Assembly: GCA_012728435.1 (NCBI GenBank)
Contig: JAAYFC010000134.1
Coordinates: 1 to 64,000 of the forward strand
Reading direction: 5' to 3'
DNA: 64,000 bases
DNA from: Clostridiales bacterium
GTDB lineage: Bacteria; Bacillota; Clostridia; Christensenellales; Aristaeellaceae
In this document: positions 34,697-44,262 of the stretch, in pieces
How positions within the stretch are numbered: position 1 is the stretch's first letter
How the letters are laid out: the number at the start of each line of letters is the position of its first letter
Translations under genes and position numbers: made by a program
Notes under the pieces: generated by a model
Told to the model about the DNA's origin: nothing
The model's database searches: none
Seen by the model: the letters and a program-made list of their open reading frames with translations, nothing else

Positions 34697-37141
34697 ATGG
34701 CGAAAACGAAACAACCATTTGAACAGCAACTCAATGAGGTCATCCAGTCTTCCCTGGAGGAGGTGCTGGCGGGCAGCATGATGCCTTATGCAGAGCACGT
34801 GATTATGGAGCGTGCCCTGCCGCGGGTGGAGGACGGTTTAAAGCCAGTCCAGCGGCGGATTCTGTATACCATGCATGAGCTTTCCTTAAGCCCAGACAAG
34901 CCGCACCGGAAGTGCGCGCGCATTGTCGGGGACTGTTTGGGCAAATACCACCCACATGGGGAAACATCTGTCTATGACGCCTTGGTCCGCATGGCACAGT
35001 TCTTTTCCATGCGCGCGATGCTGGTGGACGGCCATGGCAACTTTGGCTCCATTGACGGAGACACCGCAGCCGCCATGCGCTACACAGAGGCACGCATGTC
35101 CCCGCTGGCGCTGGAGATGCTGCGTGACCTGCAAAAGAACACTGTCCCCCACCGTCTCAATTTTGACGATACCCTAAAGGAACCGGATCTGCTTCCAGCA
35201 CGCTACCCCAACATGCTTGTCAACGGGGCATCCGGCATCGCTGTTGGCCTGGCGACCAATATCCCACCGCATAATTTACGCGAGACCATTGATGCTACCA
35301 TCTATTTAATGGAGAATCCAAACGCAACATTGGACGATTTGATGCGTATCCTGCCGGCACCGGACTTCCCAACAGGCGGTATTTTGCTTGATACCAAGGA
35401 AATTCGCGCAGCCTATGAAAGCGGACGCGGAAAACTGACCTTGCGCGCCAAGGTGGATATCGAGCCTGGGAAATCTGGCAGGCATCTGCTGTGCATCACT
35501 GAAGTACCCTACCAGGTTAACAAGGCGCAGATGCTGGAGAGAATCCTTCGCCTGTCTGAGGATAAAAAAGCAGCGCTTGGCGGGATTTATGACATCCGGG
35601 ACGAGTCTGACCGCACAGGTTTAAGGGCTGTCATTGAGCTGAAACGGGATGTGGACCCGCAGGCTGTCCTCGCCTTTTTATACCGTTATTCTGATTTGCA
35701 GGTCACCTTTGGGGTAAACATGGTTGCCATTGCCGAGGGCAAACCGGTCTTGATGGGTCTGATTGAAGCGCTGCAGCATTACATCAAGCACCAGAAAAAT
35801 GTGGTGACCAAACGCACACAATACGACCTGGACCAGGCCAAACACCGCCTCCACATTTTAGACGGCTTAATCACAGCGGTGGATAACCTGGATGAGATCA
35901 TCGCTTTAATCCGCGCGTCTAAAAACGCGAAGGAAGCTAAAGAGCGCTTGATCACACGCTTCGCATTTTCTGATATCCAGGCGCAGGCGATTTTGGATTT
36001 GCGTTTGCAGCGTTTGACTGGCCTTGAAATTTTGACACTGCGTGAAGAGCATGCCACAACCGTCAAACTAATCGCAAAGCTGGAGGCCATCCTTCAGCAC
36101 GAGCGCAGGCTCATCGCGGTTATCAAGGAAGAACTGCTGGACATCGCCAAAAAATACGGGGATGACCGCAGAACCCAGATTGTCAAACAGTATGAAGAGG
36201 AAGCAGCCCTCATTCAGGCGACTGAAGTGCCAACGCCAGAGGAGACAATCGTTGTCATCACCCGCGGCGGCCAATTACGGCGCATGCATAGAAGAGTGTA
36301 TGAAAAATTGGAGTTCCCCAGCACCCCGAGCGAACAAAACTGGTATGTATTCAACGCCATGACGGATCAGACGCTCCTCTTCTTTACCCAGATTGGAAAC
36401 TGCTACCAGGTGCCTGTTGCGCAGATTGAGGAATCATTCCGGCCGCGCGATCGCGGTACCGTGCTGGCTGGCGTGCTCAATGGCCTGGAGGACGGCGAGG
36501 ACTGCGTCAGCGTCATCCTGATGCCCAATAATGATTTGTTGAATGAACCGGATTTGTTCTTCTTTACACAACGCGGGATGGTTAAGCGAAGCCTTTTTTC
36601 GGAGTATGCTGTCCGGCGCAGCAAGGTGGCAGCCATTGGTCTGGCAAAGAAGGATACTTTACTTAGTGTCACCACCTTGAAAACCCAGGATGATATCTAC
36701 TGTCTGTCCAAGGCTGGCATGCTCATCCGTTTTTCAGCGGACGAGGTGTCTGCGACCGGCCGCGTGACCCGCGGTGTCATCGGTATGCGCACTTCCCAGA
36801 AGGACTGCTTAATCGCTGCAGGCGGCATTCAAAACAGCGATATGCTGTTGTTAATAAGCGAACGCGGCTATATGAAGCGCGTTCCCGGCAGCATGATTGA
36901 CAGCCAACGCCGCGCGGGAAAGGGCGTGCATTCCTTCTACTTCAACAAAAACGGCAACAATGGCACCTATGTTGCCTCGGCCTTCACCGCTGATTTTCCC
37001 CGATCCTTCACGGTTCTTTCCACACAGGGACAGGCTGTCCCCTTTAATACGGAGGACATCACGATGCAAAAGCTCAATGAGCGCGGCAAACCTTATGTGA
37101 TGGCAGTATTGGATGATGTGGTATGTGATGTGCTGCTTTAA
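34697..37141 (+). CDS. parC: Type IIA topoisomerase subunit A (ParC/GyrA-like)
   Basis: The DNA cleavage and rejoining subunit. The winged-helix active site has RYTEARMS with catalytic Y129. KPVQRRILY, then the quinolone-determining region [17 protein letters not shown], then a coiled-coil tower and a C-terminal beta-pinwheel (from about 500) follow. QRRAGKG near the end resembles a GyrA box (consensus QRRGGKG) but sits late in the pinwheel, so it is not decisive. The [23 protein letters not shown] stretch is gyrase-like. Either ParC or a second GyrA is possible; ParC is chosen because of the paired gene order. 814 residues. Confidence 0.85.
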   Translation: MAKTKQPFEQQLNEVIQSSLEEVLAGSMMPYAEHVIMERALPRVEDGLKPVQRRILYTMHELSLSPDKPHRKCARIVGDCLGKYHPHGETSVYDALVRMAQFFSMRAMLVDGHGNFGSIDGDTAAAMRYTEARMSPLALEMLRDLQKNTVPHRLNFDDTLKEPDLLPARYPNMLVNGASGIAVGLATNIPPHNLRETIDATIYLMENPNATLDDLMRILPAPDFPTGGILLDTKEIRAAYESGRGKLTLRAKVDIEPGKSGRHLLCITEVPYQVNKAQMLERILRLSEDKKAALGGIYDIRDESDRTGLRAVIELKRDVDPQAVLAFLYRYSDLQVTFGVNMVAIAEGKPVLMGLIEALQHYIKHQKNVVTKRTQYDLDQAKHRLHILDGLITAVDNLDEIIALIRASKNAKEAKERLITRFAFSDIQAQAILDLRLQRLTGLEILTLREEHATTVKLIAKLEAILQHERRLIAVIKEELLDIAKKYGDDRRTQIVKQYEEEAALIQATEVPTPEETIVVITRGGQLRRMHRRVYEKLEFPSTPSEQNWYVFNAMTDQTLLFFTQIGNCYQVPVAQIEESFRPRDRGTVLAGVLNGLEDGEDCVSVILMPNNDLLNEPDLFFFTQRGMVKRSLFSEYAVRRSKVAAIGLAKKDTLLSVTTLKTQDDIYCLSKAGMLIRFSADEVSATGRVTRGVIGMRTSQKDCLIAAGGIQNSDMLLLISERGYMKRVPGSMIDSQRRAGKGVHSFYFNKNGNNGTYVASAFTADFPRSFTVLSTQGQAVPFNTEDITMQKLNERGKPYVMAVLDDVVCDVLL

Positions 37142-37170
37142 ATGCCGCTTGTGCTTCCTCTGTCCAATTC

Positions 37171-37199
37171 TTGACAGGTTTGCGCTACATCACTAAAAT
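37171..37199 (+). promoter_or_regulatory. Promoter of the DUF2232-rplI-dnaB group
   Basis: TTGACA (37171-37176), 17-nt spacer, TAAAAT (37194-37199), 38 nt before the next ATG and 29 nt after the parC stop. Confidence 0.75.
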
Positions 37200-37237
37200 T
37201 ATCAGATAAGCGATTGACGATGAGGAATGGATGATAC

Positions 37238-38311
37238 ATGCACACAGCCCGGCTTCTTACGACCCCTAAACAAGCTTTGGTCTGGCTGCTGATTATCGCC
37301 GCGCTGGCGTTCTTTTTGCAGATGTCCTTTTTGCCAGCGGTTAGCTTTTTGGGTGTGGGCATTGTCCTCTTTCCCATCGTGATTTTGTTGGCAATTGCAC
37401 TTGGCGGCATTTTACCCGCGTTCTTTGGCATGGTACTGCTGTTAATCGCGTCTAAGGTTGTGTACGGCAACGGCGGGCTGTGGCTGGCTGTTTATCTGCT
37501 GCCGATGGCGGTTGCCTTTGCTGTCTGCCTGGAGTTGCGCGTTCCTTTTTTCAAAACAGCATCGATCGTACTGATTACCTTTGTTCTTAGCATGATGGTT
37601 GTTTTTATTGTCTTTCAGAGGGAAGCCGGCGGAAACCTCTATGATGCCCTTGCAAAGGAGGCAATCGCTGGGCTTGAGCGTTTCCCTGCACGCGACAACC
37701 TCCTATACACCTTCTGGCGGGGCGGCCTGTTGTCCCACGGTCAGGAGCCAGGTTCGCAATTGTTTGAAAGCACCCAGTATGGCGGATGGACCTTTAAGCC
37801 TGAGGTCATCGCTGAGTTTTATAAACAGATTAACGCCCGTGTTACCATGCTGTCAGCAAGCTTGCTGCCTGGGTTGCTCACCAGTTACAGCATTACCACT
37901 GCTTTTGCCGGAAGTGGTCTTGCGTTAAAACTGGCAAGCCGGTATGACACCGCGCCCAACCTGGACTTGCCGTCCTTTTCCAAATGGTTTATTCCCAAAT
38001 CGCTAGGGCGGCGTTTAGCAGTACTGGCACTGGGTTACCTGCTGACCATCCTAAGCGCAAACCCTGTAATCCGGATTGCTGGCCAGATGATGTACAATGT
38101 GTTCTTTGCACTGTACGCAATCCAAGGGTTGAGCTATCTGAATTTTATGATGAAACGGCGCGGGATAAGACCGTTTGTCAGATTCATTCTTTTGCTTTTG
38201 CTGTTTATAATACTCTCCCCTGTAACGATGATGATGGGTGTGTATGACCAAGTGATGGACCCACGCAAGCTGCGGGTAGAGCAGGACAGCATTCAACCTT
38301 ATCAACAATAA
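37238..38311 (+). CDS. DUF2232 (YybS-like) membrane protein
   Basis: A polytopic membrane protein of 357 residues. Hydrophobic segments lie at about 14-35, 37-60, 62-80, 84-100, 108-126, 200-235, 258-275 and 300-325, with one soluble loop near 130-185. The family is commonly encoded before rplI in Bacillota; its molecular role is not established. It is placed 19 nt before rplI. The usual neighbour gdpP, a c-di-AMP phosphodiesterase gene, is not between them. Confidence 0.8.
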   Translation: MHTARLLTTPKQALVWLLIIAALAFFLQMSFLPAVSFLGVGIVLFPIVILLAIALGGILPAFFGMVLLLIASKVVYGNGGLWLAVYLLPMAVAFAVCLELRVPFFKTASIVLITFVLSMMVVFIVFQREAGGNLYDALAKEAIAGLERFPARDNLLYTFWRGGLLSHGQEPGSQLFESTQYGGWTFKPEVIAEFYKQINARVTMLSASLLPGLLTSYSITTAFAGSGLALKLASRYDTAPNLDLPSFSKWFIPKSLGRRLAVLALGYLLTILSANPVIRIAGQMMYNVFFALYAIQGLSYLNFMMKRRGIRPFVRFILLLLLFIILSPVTMMMGVYDQVMDPRKLRVEQDSIQPYQQ

Positions 38312-38330
38312 GCTGAAATAGGAGGCCGAC

Positions 38331-38780
38331 ATGAAAGTCATATTATTGCAGGACATACCGGGAACTGGAAAGCGCAACCAAATTATCAACGTGTCTGATG
38401 GATACGCGCGCAATTTTCTGTTCCCCCGCAAATGGGCCATGGAAGCCACGCCCAAGGCGGTGGCAGAGGTCGAGCGCCGCAATGAGATTGAGCGTCAAAA
38501 GGAAGCCGCACGTATTCAGGAAGCGGAAGAGCTGGCAGCGAAACTGAAAGGCAAAATCATCCACTTGGAGGCCAAGGGTGGTGAACGCGGCAAACTATAC
38601 GGCAGCGTCACAAATCAAGAAGTCGCTGATGCCTTAAATGCCCAGCATCAAGTTGAGATTGACAGGCGGAAGATTGAGCTGGCGGAGCCTATACGGACCG
38701 CAGGCGACACAGATATTACGATCAGCCTCTATTCCGGTGTCAAGGCTGTTATGACAGTCCGCGTCACCTCTGTTCGCTGA
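38331..38780 (+). CDS. rplI: Ribosomal protein L9
   Basis: A large-subunit protein bound near the base of L1. The N-domain begins [30 protein letters not shown], split here only for reference: the [11 protein letters not shown] motif binds rRNA. A long charged helix (about 40-75) links it to the C-domain, which ends in TVRVTSVR. The 149 residues are standard. TAGGAGG stands upstream. Its neighbour dnaB is a common partner. Confidence 0.96.
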   Translation: MKVILLQDIPGTGKRNQIINVSDGYARNFLFPRKWAMEATPKAVAEVERRNEIERQKEAARIQEAEELAAKLKGKIIHLEAKGGERGKLYGSVTNQEVADALNAQHQVEIDRRKIELAEPIRTAGDTDITISLYSGVKAVMTVRVTSVR

Positions 38781-38819
38781 GTATGGCTCATAAAAACAAC
38801 GACACCATCGGAGGGAAAT

Positions 38820-40187
38820 TTGAGCACCTATTCCACAGGTGATTTAGTCCGTGTTTTGCCGCAAAGCATGGACGCTGAGCGCGCTGTGCTAGGCGCCGCT
38901 ATGAGAGACCCCGCCGGCCTGTTGCTGGTGATGGAGTCCCTGGTCGCGGATGATTTTTACCACCCGCAACATCAGGTGATTTATCGCGCCATGGCTCAGC
39001 TGTTCGCGCAGGCGCGCAATGTTGATCTGGTTACCATGGACGCGGAGCTGTCCCGGGTAGGCGCTCTGGATGGCATTGGTGGCACAGAATACCTGATCAA
39101 CCTGACACAATCAGTGCCAACCACCGCTTTTTTGCGTCACCATGTGGAGATTGTGCTGGAAAAATCCACCTTACGCAAACTGATTACCGCTTCCAATGAT
39201 ATCAGCCGCACCTGTTTTGAACAGCGCTTGGACATGGCGGAGACACTTGCCTACGCGGAAAAATCTATTTTTGACATTGTCATGAAACGGACGGGCAGCG
39301 AACAACTGACGCCCATTCGTGAAGTGATGAAAAAAACTTTGGCGCAAATAGAAGAGTTGGTGCGCAACAAAGGCAAGATTGCGGGCGTGCCCACCGGGTT
39401 CTCTTTACTGGACCAGCTCTTAACCGGTCTGCATGGCGGTGAGTTAGTTATTGTTGGCGCACGCCCCAGCATGGGCAAGACCAGTTTTGTAATGAACATC
39501 GCGGCTTATGCCGCGCGCTTTGGCAAATCCATCGCGCTGTTTAGTTTAGAAATGCCCAAGGAACAGCTTGCCATGCGCATGCTGTGCGGGGACGCGCGGG
39601 TAAATATGCAAAGTGTGCGCAATGGCGCCCTGAGCAGCAAGGATTGGCAAAAACTGTCCGAAGCGCTAGGTCCTTTATCTGAAACACAGATGTTTTTGGA
39701 TGACAGCTCCTCCCTCACGCCAGCCCAGCTGCGTTCCCGGTGCCGCAGGCTGATGACCGAGCGCGGGCTGGATCTGATTATCGTTGACTATCTGCAGCTG
39801 ATGACGGCTGATGGCCGGACAGAAAACCGACAGCTTGAGGTGAGTGAAATCAGCCGGAAACTAAAGGGCATCGCGCTGGAGTTGAAGGTGCCCGTGATGG
39901 CCTGCGCGCAGTTGTCCCGCGCCAATGTCAAGCGCACGGGAAGCATAAGGCCCGTTTTGAGTGATCTGCGCGATTCCGGATCCATTGAGCAAGATGCTGA
40001 CGTAGTTATGTTTTTGCACAGGCCCTATTATTACAACAAGGAAGACAACGACCCCAGCCAGGCAGAAGTGATTGTCGCCAAGCAGCGAAACGGCCCGCTT
40101 GCTACCGTTGACCTCACCTGGAACGAAGACTTTACCTTATTCGAAAACCGTTATGTACAATCAGGAGCATATGATGAATCAAACTAA
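38820..40187 (+). CDS. dnaB: Replicative DNA helicase
   Basis: The hexameric 5'-3' helicase of the replication fork (called DnaC in Bacillus). The N-terminal domain starts LPQSMDAERAVLGA; the RecA-like domain has Walker A GARPSMGKTS, the Walker B region LIIVDYLQLM and the arginine-finger stretch SDLRDSGSIEQDAD. No intein interrupts it. 455 residues. The start is TTG at 38820, chosen because CGGAGGG stands 4-5 nt before it and no ATG fits. Its end overlaps the next gene's start. Confidence 0.96.
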   Translation: MSTYSTGDLVRVLPQSMDAERAVLGAAMRDPAGLLLVMESLVADDFYHPQHQVIYRAMAQLFAQARNVDLVTMDAELSRVGALDGIGGTEYLINLTQSVPTTAFLRHHVEIVLEKSTLRKLITASNDISRTCFEQRLDMAETLAYAEKSIFDIVMKRTGSEQLTPIREVMKKTLAQIEELVRNKGKIAGVPTGFSLLDQLLTGLHGGELVIVGARPSMGKTSFVMNIAAYAARFGKSIALFSLEMPKEQLAMRMLCGDARVNMQSVRNGALSSKDWQKLSEALGPLSETQMFLDDSSSLTPAQLRSRCRRLMTERGLDLIIVDYLQLMTADGRTENRQLEVSEISRKLKGIALELKVPVMACAQLSRANVKRTGSIRPVLSDLRDSGSIEQDADVVMFLHRPYYYNKEDNDPSQAEVIVAKQRNGPLATVDLTWNEDFTLFENRYVQSGAYDESN

Positions 40188-41256
40188 ACTGAATCAACTG
40201 CAAAAGGACCAGCGCTTTGAAGGCTTCCTGATTGTCAGGTCATCCTCAAAGCGTGTCAATAAAAACGGCGACCCCTACCTTGATATCAATTTGGCCGATG
40301 ATACTGTCGAAATGAACGCCAAAGTCTGGAACACGGATGAAGCTGCCCCCGAGCCCGGCACGGTGCTCAAGGTGCGCGCCACCATCACAGAGTATAACAA
40401 CCGCTTGCAGCTGCGTATTGAACGTATGCGTGAAAGCCAGCCTGATGACAATGTTGACATCTCCCAACTGGTGGCGGCTGCGCCCAGGCCAGCGGACGCC
40501 ATGTTCAAGGTGCTGACCGACGTCATCGACAACATGCAAAACCAGGTGCTAAAGGACATTGTAGGTGAGCTGCTCAAGCGTGCTGCTGACAAAATCCTGT
40601 ACTATCCCGCCGCGCAAAGCATGCATCACGCGGAACGCAGTGGTTTGCTTCACCATCTGACAGACATGTTATCCGCAGCCAAGGCCATTTGCGGCTGTTA
40701 TCCCTACCTGGATGAGGATTTGGTGATGGCGGGTGTCATTGTGCATGACCTGGGTAAACTGACCGAAATGGATGCAAACCAATTAGGCGCAGTGTCTGAG
40801 TATACCAAGGAAGGCATGCTGCTAGGCCATATTGTGACCGGCATTGCGGATTTACGGGACGCCGCGGTGGTTTGTGGTTACAAGGCAGATGACGAATACC
40901 CGCTTTTGTTATCTCACATGATTCTTAGCCATCACGGCATCCCCGAATATGGCAGCCCGCGGCCGCCCATGTTTCCGGAGGCGGAGGTGCTGCACTGGCT
41001 GGATGTGCTGGATTCGCGTTTAAACGCCATGCAGGCCGCACAAAACCGCACCAAACAGGGGGTCTTTAGCGACAAGGTCTATTCCTTGGATCGCAGAGTC
41101 TATCATCCTTACTATTTGAATGAGGAAATCACCGGGGAGGACAGTGCGCCGCTGCCTTTTGAGGGTGATGAGGACATGATGCAGGAGGCAGATGCCGTTC
41201 CCCTGCGCGCTCGTCGTGATGTGGATGCGGAGCGTGCCTACAACCGCTTTTTATAG
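40174..41256 (+). CDS. yhaM: 3'-5' exoribonuclease YhaM family
   Basis: A cytoplasmic RNase with an N-terminal OB fold (about 15-95) and an HD phosphohydrolase domain (HHLTDMLSAAKAI, VIVHDLGKL, HMILSHHG). B. subtilis YhaM trims RNA 3' ends. The frame is open from 40072, but AGGAG at 40163-40167 points to ATG 40174 (6 nt spacing) rather than ATG 40171 (3 nt). That gives 360 residues, somewhat above the 314 of B. subtilis YhaM because of an acidic C-terminal tail. It overlaps dnaB by 14 nt. Confidence 0.88.
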   Translation: MNQTKLNQLQKDQRFEGFLIVRSSSKRVNKNGDPYLDINLADDTVEMNAKVWNTDEAAPEPGTVLKVRATITEYNNRLQLRIERMRESQPDDNVDISQLVAAAPRPADAMFKVLTDVIDNMQNQVLKDIVGELLKRAADKILYYPAAQSMHHAERSGLLHHLTDMLSAAKAICGCYPYLDEDLVMAGVIVHDLGKLTEMDANQLGAVSEYTKEGMLLGHIVTGIADLRDAAVVCGYKADDEYPLLLSHMILSHHGIPEYGSPRPPMFPEAEVLHWLDVLDSRLNAMQAAQNRTKQGVFSDKVYSLDRRVYHPYYLNEEITGEDSAPLPFEGDEDMMQEADAVPLRARRDVDAERAYNRFL

Positions 41257-41271
41257 GCTGTGCTTTAATGC

Positions 41272-41300
41272 TTGACGCTGCAACATAAAATTGTTACAAT
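41272..41300 (+). promoter_or_regulatory. Promoter of the lipoprotein gene
   Basis: TTGACG (41272-41277), 17-nt spacer, TACAAT (41295-41300), 46 nt before the ATG. Confidence 0.8.
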
Positions 41301-41346
41301 AATCTTACGAAAACGTCAATGGTTTCCGATTACGGAGGAAGATGCT

Positions 41347-42147
41347 ATGAAGAAAGTTAGTTTAATTCTTTTGCTGGTGCTAACAGTGGTATTGCTCGCG
41401 GGTTGCCAACCGCAGAAGGACGCGCTACCCGCTGAACAACCTGGAGTAGAGGAGCAGCCTGCGGGTTCGCAGCAGTCCCCGCTGGATCTGGTTGGCCAAA
41501 CAGAAGTAGAAGGCCTGCCCGAAGGCTATGACCCCTCCGAGGAAGAGAGCGAAGGCCTCCCGATTGTGGAAGGCGAGTTCAGCAAGGAAGGCATCGCCAT
41601 GCACGCAGGTGCTACAGCCATCCCTCTGGATCCTGTGGACATGCCTTCCCCCACAAAGCGGCCTGATTTAACCTTCACTTTCGCTTCCTATACTGCTTCC
41701 AAGCTGGGCATCACCTTTGAAAGCGTGGCAGGTTACATCGTGGACGACAGCCAGGCGGATGTCTATGTGCTGACTGAGCCTATCGAGCAGCAAAAGGACA
41801 ATTATTCTGTTGTGTTCACCTTTTCTAAGTCAGCGGTCAACACAGGCTATACCCTCAACAACCTAAAAGCGGACCTGAAAACCTTTGCAGCTGACCTGGG
41901 CAAGGTCAATTATCAAAAATGGAGTGTTTCCAACATCGCGGAACGAACCTTGCTGGGTAAGCCTGGCTGCTACGTCACCTACCGCGGCGTACAGTATGAC
42001 GGTACCATTGTAAGAGGCCGTGTGCATATGGCGATCTTGGACAACAACCGTGTCCTCGCTATCCATTACACGGGCCCTGGTGAGTACAATATGGACTATT
42101 CCAACAACGTGTTTACGCGCATCAGAAGCACCCTAAAGACCCTCTAA
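41347..42147 (+). CDS. Lipoprotein of unknown function
   Basis: A 266-residue exported lipoprotein. The signal peptide (MKK, then a leucine-rich core) ends in LLAG with C20 as lipid attachment site. An acidic, Pro- and Glu-rich stretch (about 25-95) follows, then a folded domain with mixed alpha-beta character (about 105-266). I do not recognise the domain. GGAGGA stands 7-13 nt before the ATG; the open frame from 41272 overlaps the promoter and is not used. It has its own promoter and terminator, so it is a single-gene unit. Confidence 0.8.
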   Translation: MKKVSLILLLVLTVVLLAGCQPQKDALPAEQPGVEEQPAGSQQSPLDLVGQTEVEGLPEGYDPSEEESEGLPIVEGEFSKEGIAMHAGATAIPLDPVDMPSPTKRPDLTFTFASYTASKLGITFESVAGYIVDDSQADVYVLTEPIEQQKDNYSVVFTFSKSAVNTGYTLNNLKADLKTFAADLGKVNYQKWSVSNIAERTLLGKPGCYVTYRGVQYDGTIVRGRVHMAILDNNRVLAIHYTGPGEYNMDYSNNVFTRIRSTLKTL

Positions 42148-42165
42148 GCTGCTGACTATTCCCCT

Positions 42166-42750
42166 TCACCGCCGGGAAACGGCGGTTTTTTCTTGCGGCT
42201 GCAGCTCCATTTTTAGCTGGATGCCTTCCTCACCCGGAAAATCTGCTGGCAATTCCGGCAGTTCATCCAGGCTTTGAATCCCAAAATGAGATAAAAACTG
42301 TGCCGTCGTGGCATACAGGATGGGCCTGCCCAATGTCTCTTTTCGCCCCACATCCGCAATCAAGCCTTTTTGGCTGAGGGACTGCAGCGAATAATCGCAT
42401 TTCACACCCCGAATTGCCTCCACCTCCTGCCGGGTGACCGGTTGCAGGTAGGCGACAATGACCAAGGTCTCAAGCGCAGACTGGGAGAGGGATTGGCGTT
42501 GTACCGGCTGCAGGACACGCTCTACATAGGTGGCGTAATCAGCCTTGCTGACCAACTGCACCATGTTAGCAAAACGCTTGATGGAAAGCCCCCGATGGGC
42601 GGCTTGTAGTTCCTGTTCTAAATCATTAAGCGCGCTGTGTACTGTCTTTACTTCGTGACCTAAGGCATTGGCTAAGGTTTCAATGTCAATTGCTTCTCCA
42701 TACACAAACAAGATGGACTCAATAATCCCGCATAAACGATCATTCAGCAC
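42166..42750 (-). CDS. scpB: Segregation and condensation protein B
   Basis: Winged-helix partner of SMC-ScpA in chromosome condensation. MLNDRLCGIIESILFVYGEA is the usual opening; LSQSALETLVIVAYLQPVTRQEVEAIRGV is the central motif and GRPILYATTAQFLSHFGI the second. The 194 residues are normal. It overlaps scpA by 11 nt and is the last gene of the operon that begins at iscS. The terminator of the convergent gene overlaps its 3' end, so its last seven codons double as a hairpin. Confidence 0.95.
   Translation of the reverse strand: MLNDRLCGIIESILFVYGEAIDIETLANALGHEVKTVHSALNDLEQELQAAHRGLSIKRFANMVQLVSKADYATYVERVLQPVQRQSLSQSALETLVIVAYLQPVTRQEVEAIRGVKCDYSLQSLSQKGLIADVGRKETLGRPILYATTAQFLSHFGIQSLDELPELPADFPGEEGIQLKMELQPQEKTAVSRR
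42168..42191 (+). terminator. Terminator of the lipoprotein gene
   Basis: A 7-bp GC-rich stem (ACCGCCG 42168-42174 with 42180-42186), GGAAA loop and six T (42186-42191). It lies almost entirely inside the last codons of the convergent scpB gene. Confidence 0.85.
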
Positions 42751-43480
42751 TGATTTTGACCTCCCGTCTGTTACGCATCAAAAGGATTTCCGCGTCACTG
42801 CTTTCCTGCACGACCTTCAGCCGCCCTTGTTTGAGCAGCTCAAGCAGCGCCAAAAACAGGGTCACCACCTCGTTACGGGAAGGGCTCTTGCTTAGCAAAC
42901 CGGCGAATCCTACGCTCCCCTTCCGGGTCTTTTGCATGATGTTCTTCATAAAAGTGGTCACAGAGTGCTGATCTTTGCGGATAATTTTATGCTTTTCTGG
43001 TGCCAGCTCGTCCCGCTCGAGTAAACGCGCGCTCAGTTTTGCAAAGGCTTCAATCAACCCCTCCAGGGTTAAGCCTTCCAGCTCATACACTGGCGGCGGC
43101 AAGGGGAATTCATCCGGCAGCTTGCTAAACAGACGCGAGGCGGCTAGCTCAAAATCCTGCATCTGTAAAGCCAGTTGCTGAAATTTTGCATATTCCTCTA
43201 GTTGGCGGATAAGTGTGGTTTCCGGGTCTTCCTCATCCTCCTCTGTCTGAATTACAGGTAAAATGGAGCGGCTTTTAATCAGCAGCAAGGTCGCGGCCAT
43301 TTGAATAAACTCGCTGGCTTCTTCCATATCCATGCTATCAGCGTTTTGAACAATCTGGATATACTGGTCGGTTACCTCGGATACAAAAATATCCTTAATA
43401 TCGATCTTGGCGTTGCCAATGAGCTGCAGCAGCAAATCAAGCGGCCCCTGATAATCCTTTACATTAAATACAAGGCTCAT
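42740..43480 (-). CDS. scpA: Segregation and condensation protein A
   Basis: The kleisin subunit that bridges the SMC heads. FNVKDYQGPLDLLLQLIGNAKIDI and ATLLLIKSRSILP are the typical N-terminal motifs; an acidic linker (EEDEEDPET, about 80-90) follows and a winged-helix domain closes the protein (VTLFLALLELLKQGRL). 246 residues. It starts 5 nt after the M50 protease gene; scpA-scpB after such a protease is common in Clostridia. Confidence 0.95.
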   Translation of the reverse strand: MSLVFNVKDYQGPLDLLLQLIGNAKIDIKDIFVSEVTDQYIQIVQNADSMDMEEASEFIQMAATLLLIKSRSILPVIQTEEDEEDPETTLIRQLEEYAKFQQLALQMQDFELAASRLFSKLPDEFPLPPPVYELEGLTLEGLIEAFAKLSARLLERDELAPEKHKIIRKDQHSVTTFMKNIMQKTRKGSVGFAGLLSKSPSRNEVVTLFLALLELLKQGRLKVVQESSDAEILLMRNRREVKISAE

Positions 43481-43485
43481 CGGGA

Positions 43486-44262
43486 TTATCCAGCTTGAAA
43501 CAGGCGTAGCAGCACCGGCAGGATAAAGCCCTGCACACCGTAGATTGCTTTTGTGATCCAGTCGCCAACAAAATTTGTGGTAAACAGCAAAATCAGCAAC
43601 GCAATGTGCATATAGCGGAATATTTGCCCACCCATGTGAATCCTGCCTTTAAACATGATGTCATTCACTACATGAAACCCATCCAGCGGTGGAATCGGCA
43701 ACAGGTTAAACAGCCCCAAACCCAGATTAACCAGAGCCAACTGCAGCAGGAAACGTTGCACATGTAAAAGCCAGGGGGTATGAAGCACCAAACTCAACGT
43801 CTTCACGTTCTCCGGGAACAGTTGCAGGTAAAAGCCATCTTGTTGAAACCCCAAAAAGAATTCCAGGCCAAAATAAGCCCGCGCTTCGGGCAAATACAGG
43901 GACTGGCTAATGAAAATGCTGAGCACAGTTGCCAAGATGAACAAAATAAAATTGGTGGTGACACCGGCTAAGGAAACCTTTAGATCGTCTTTCCAACCAT
44001 TGCGATAGCGGCTGGGATTGACTGGCACGGGCTTTGCCCAGCCGATGCCCATTAAAAACATGCTGATGGTGCCGATTACATCCAGATGTTTGAGCGGATT
44101 GAGGGTTAATCGGCCCAAATCCTTTGCGGTGGTGTCCCCGCAGCGATAAGCCACATAGCCGTGTGCAAACTCATGCAAACTTAAGGCCAGCAGCACAGCC
44201 GGCGCGCGATATGCCATGAAGTTCAGAAACCCCCAAGGGTCCTGCTGCAGCCAATCCAACAA
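43486..44262 (-). CDS. M50 family site-2 protease
   Basis: An intramembrane zinc protease of the M50B group without a PDZ domain. HEFAH near residue 30 gives two zinc ligands and the active Glu, and NLLPIPPLDGFHV gives the third. Six or so membrane segments fill the 258 residues. The start is TTG at 44262, adjoining the TPR gene's TGA, with AGGAG about 9 nt upstream; another TTG follows immediately. Its substrate is unknown. It differs clearly from the RseP-type protease earlier in the window. Confidence 0.9.
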   Translation of the reverse strand: MLDWLQQDPWGFLNFMAYRAPAVLLALSLHEFAHGYVAYRCGDTTAKDLGRLTLNPLKHLDVIGTISMFLMGIGWAKPVPVNPSRYRNGWKDDLKVSLAGVTTNFILFILATVLSIFISQSLYLPEARAYFGLEFFLGFQQDGFYLQLFPENVKTLSLVLHTPWLLHVQRFLLQLALVNLGLGLFNLLPIPPLDGFHVVNDIMFKGRIHMGGQIFRYMHIALLILLFTTNFVGDWITKAIYGVQGFILPVLLRLFQAG

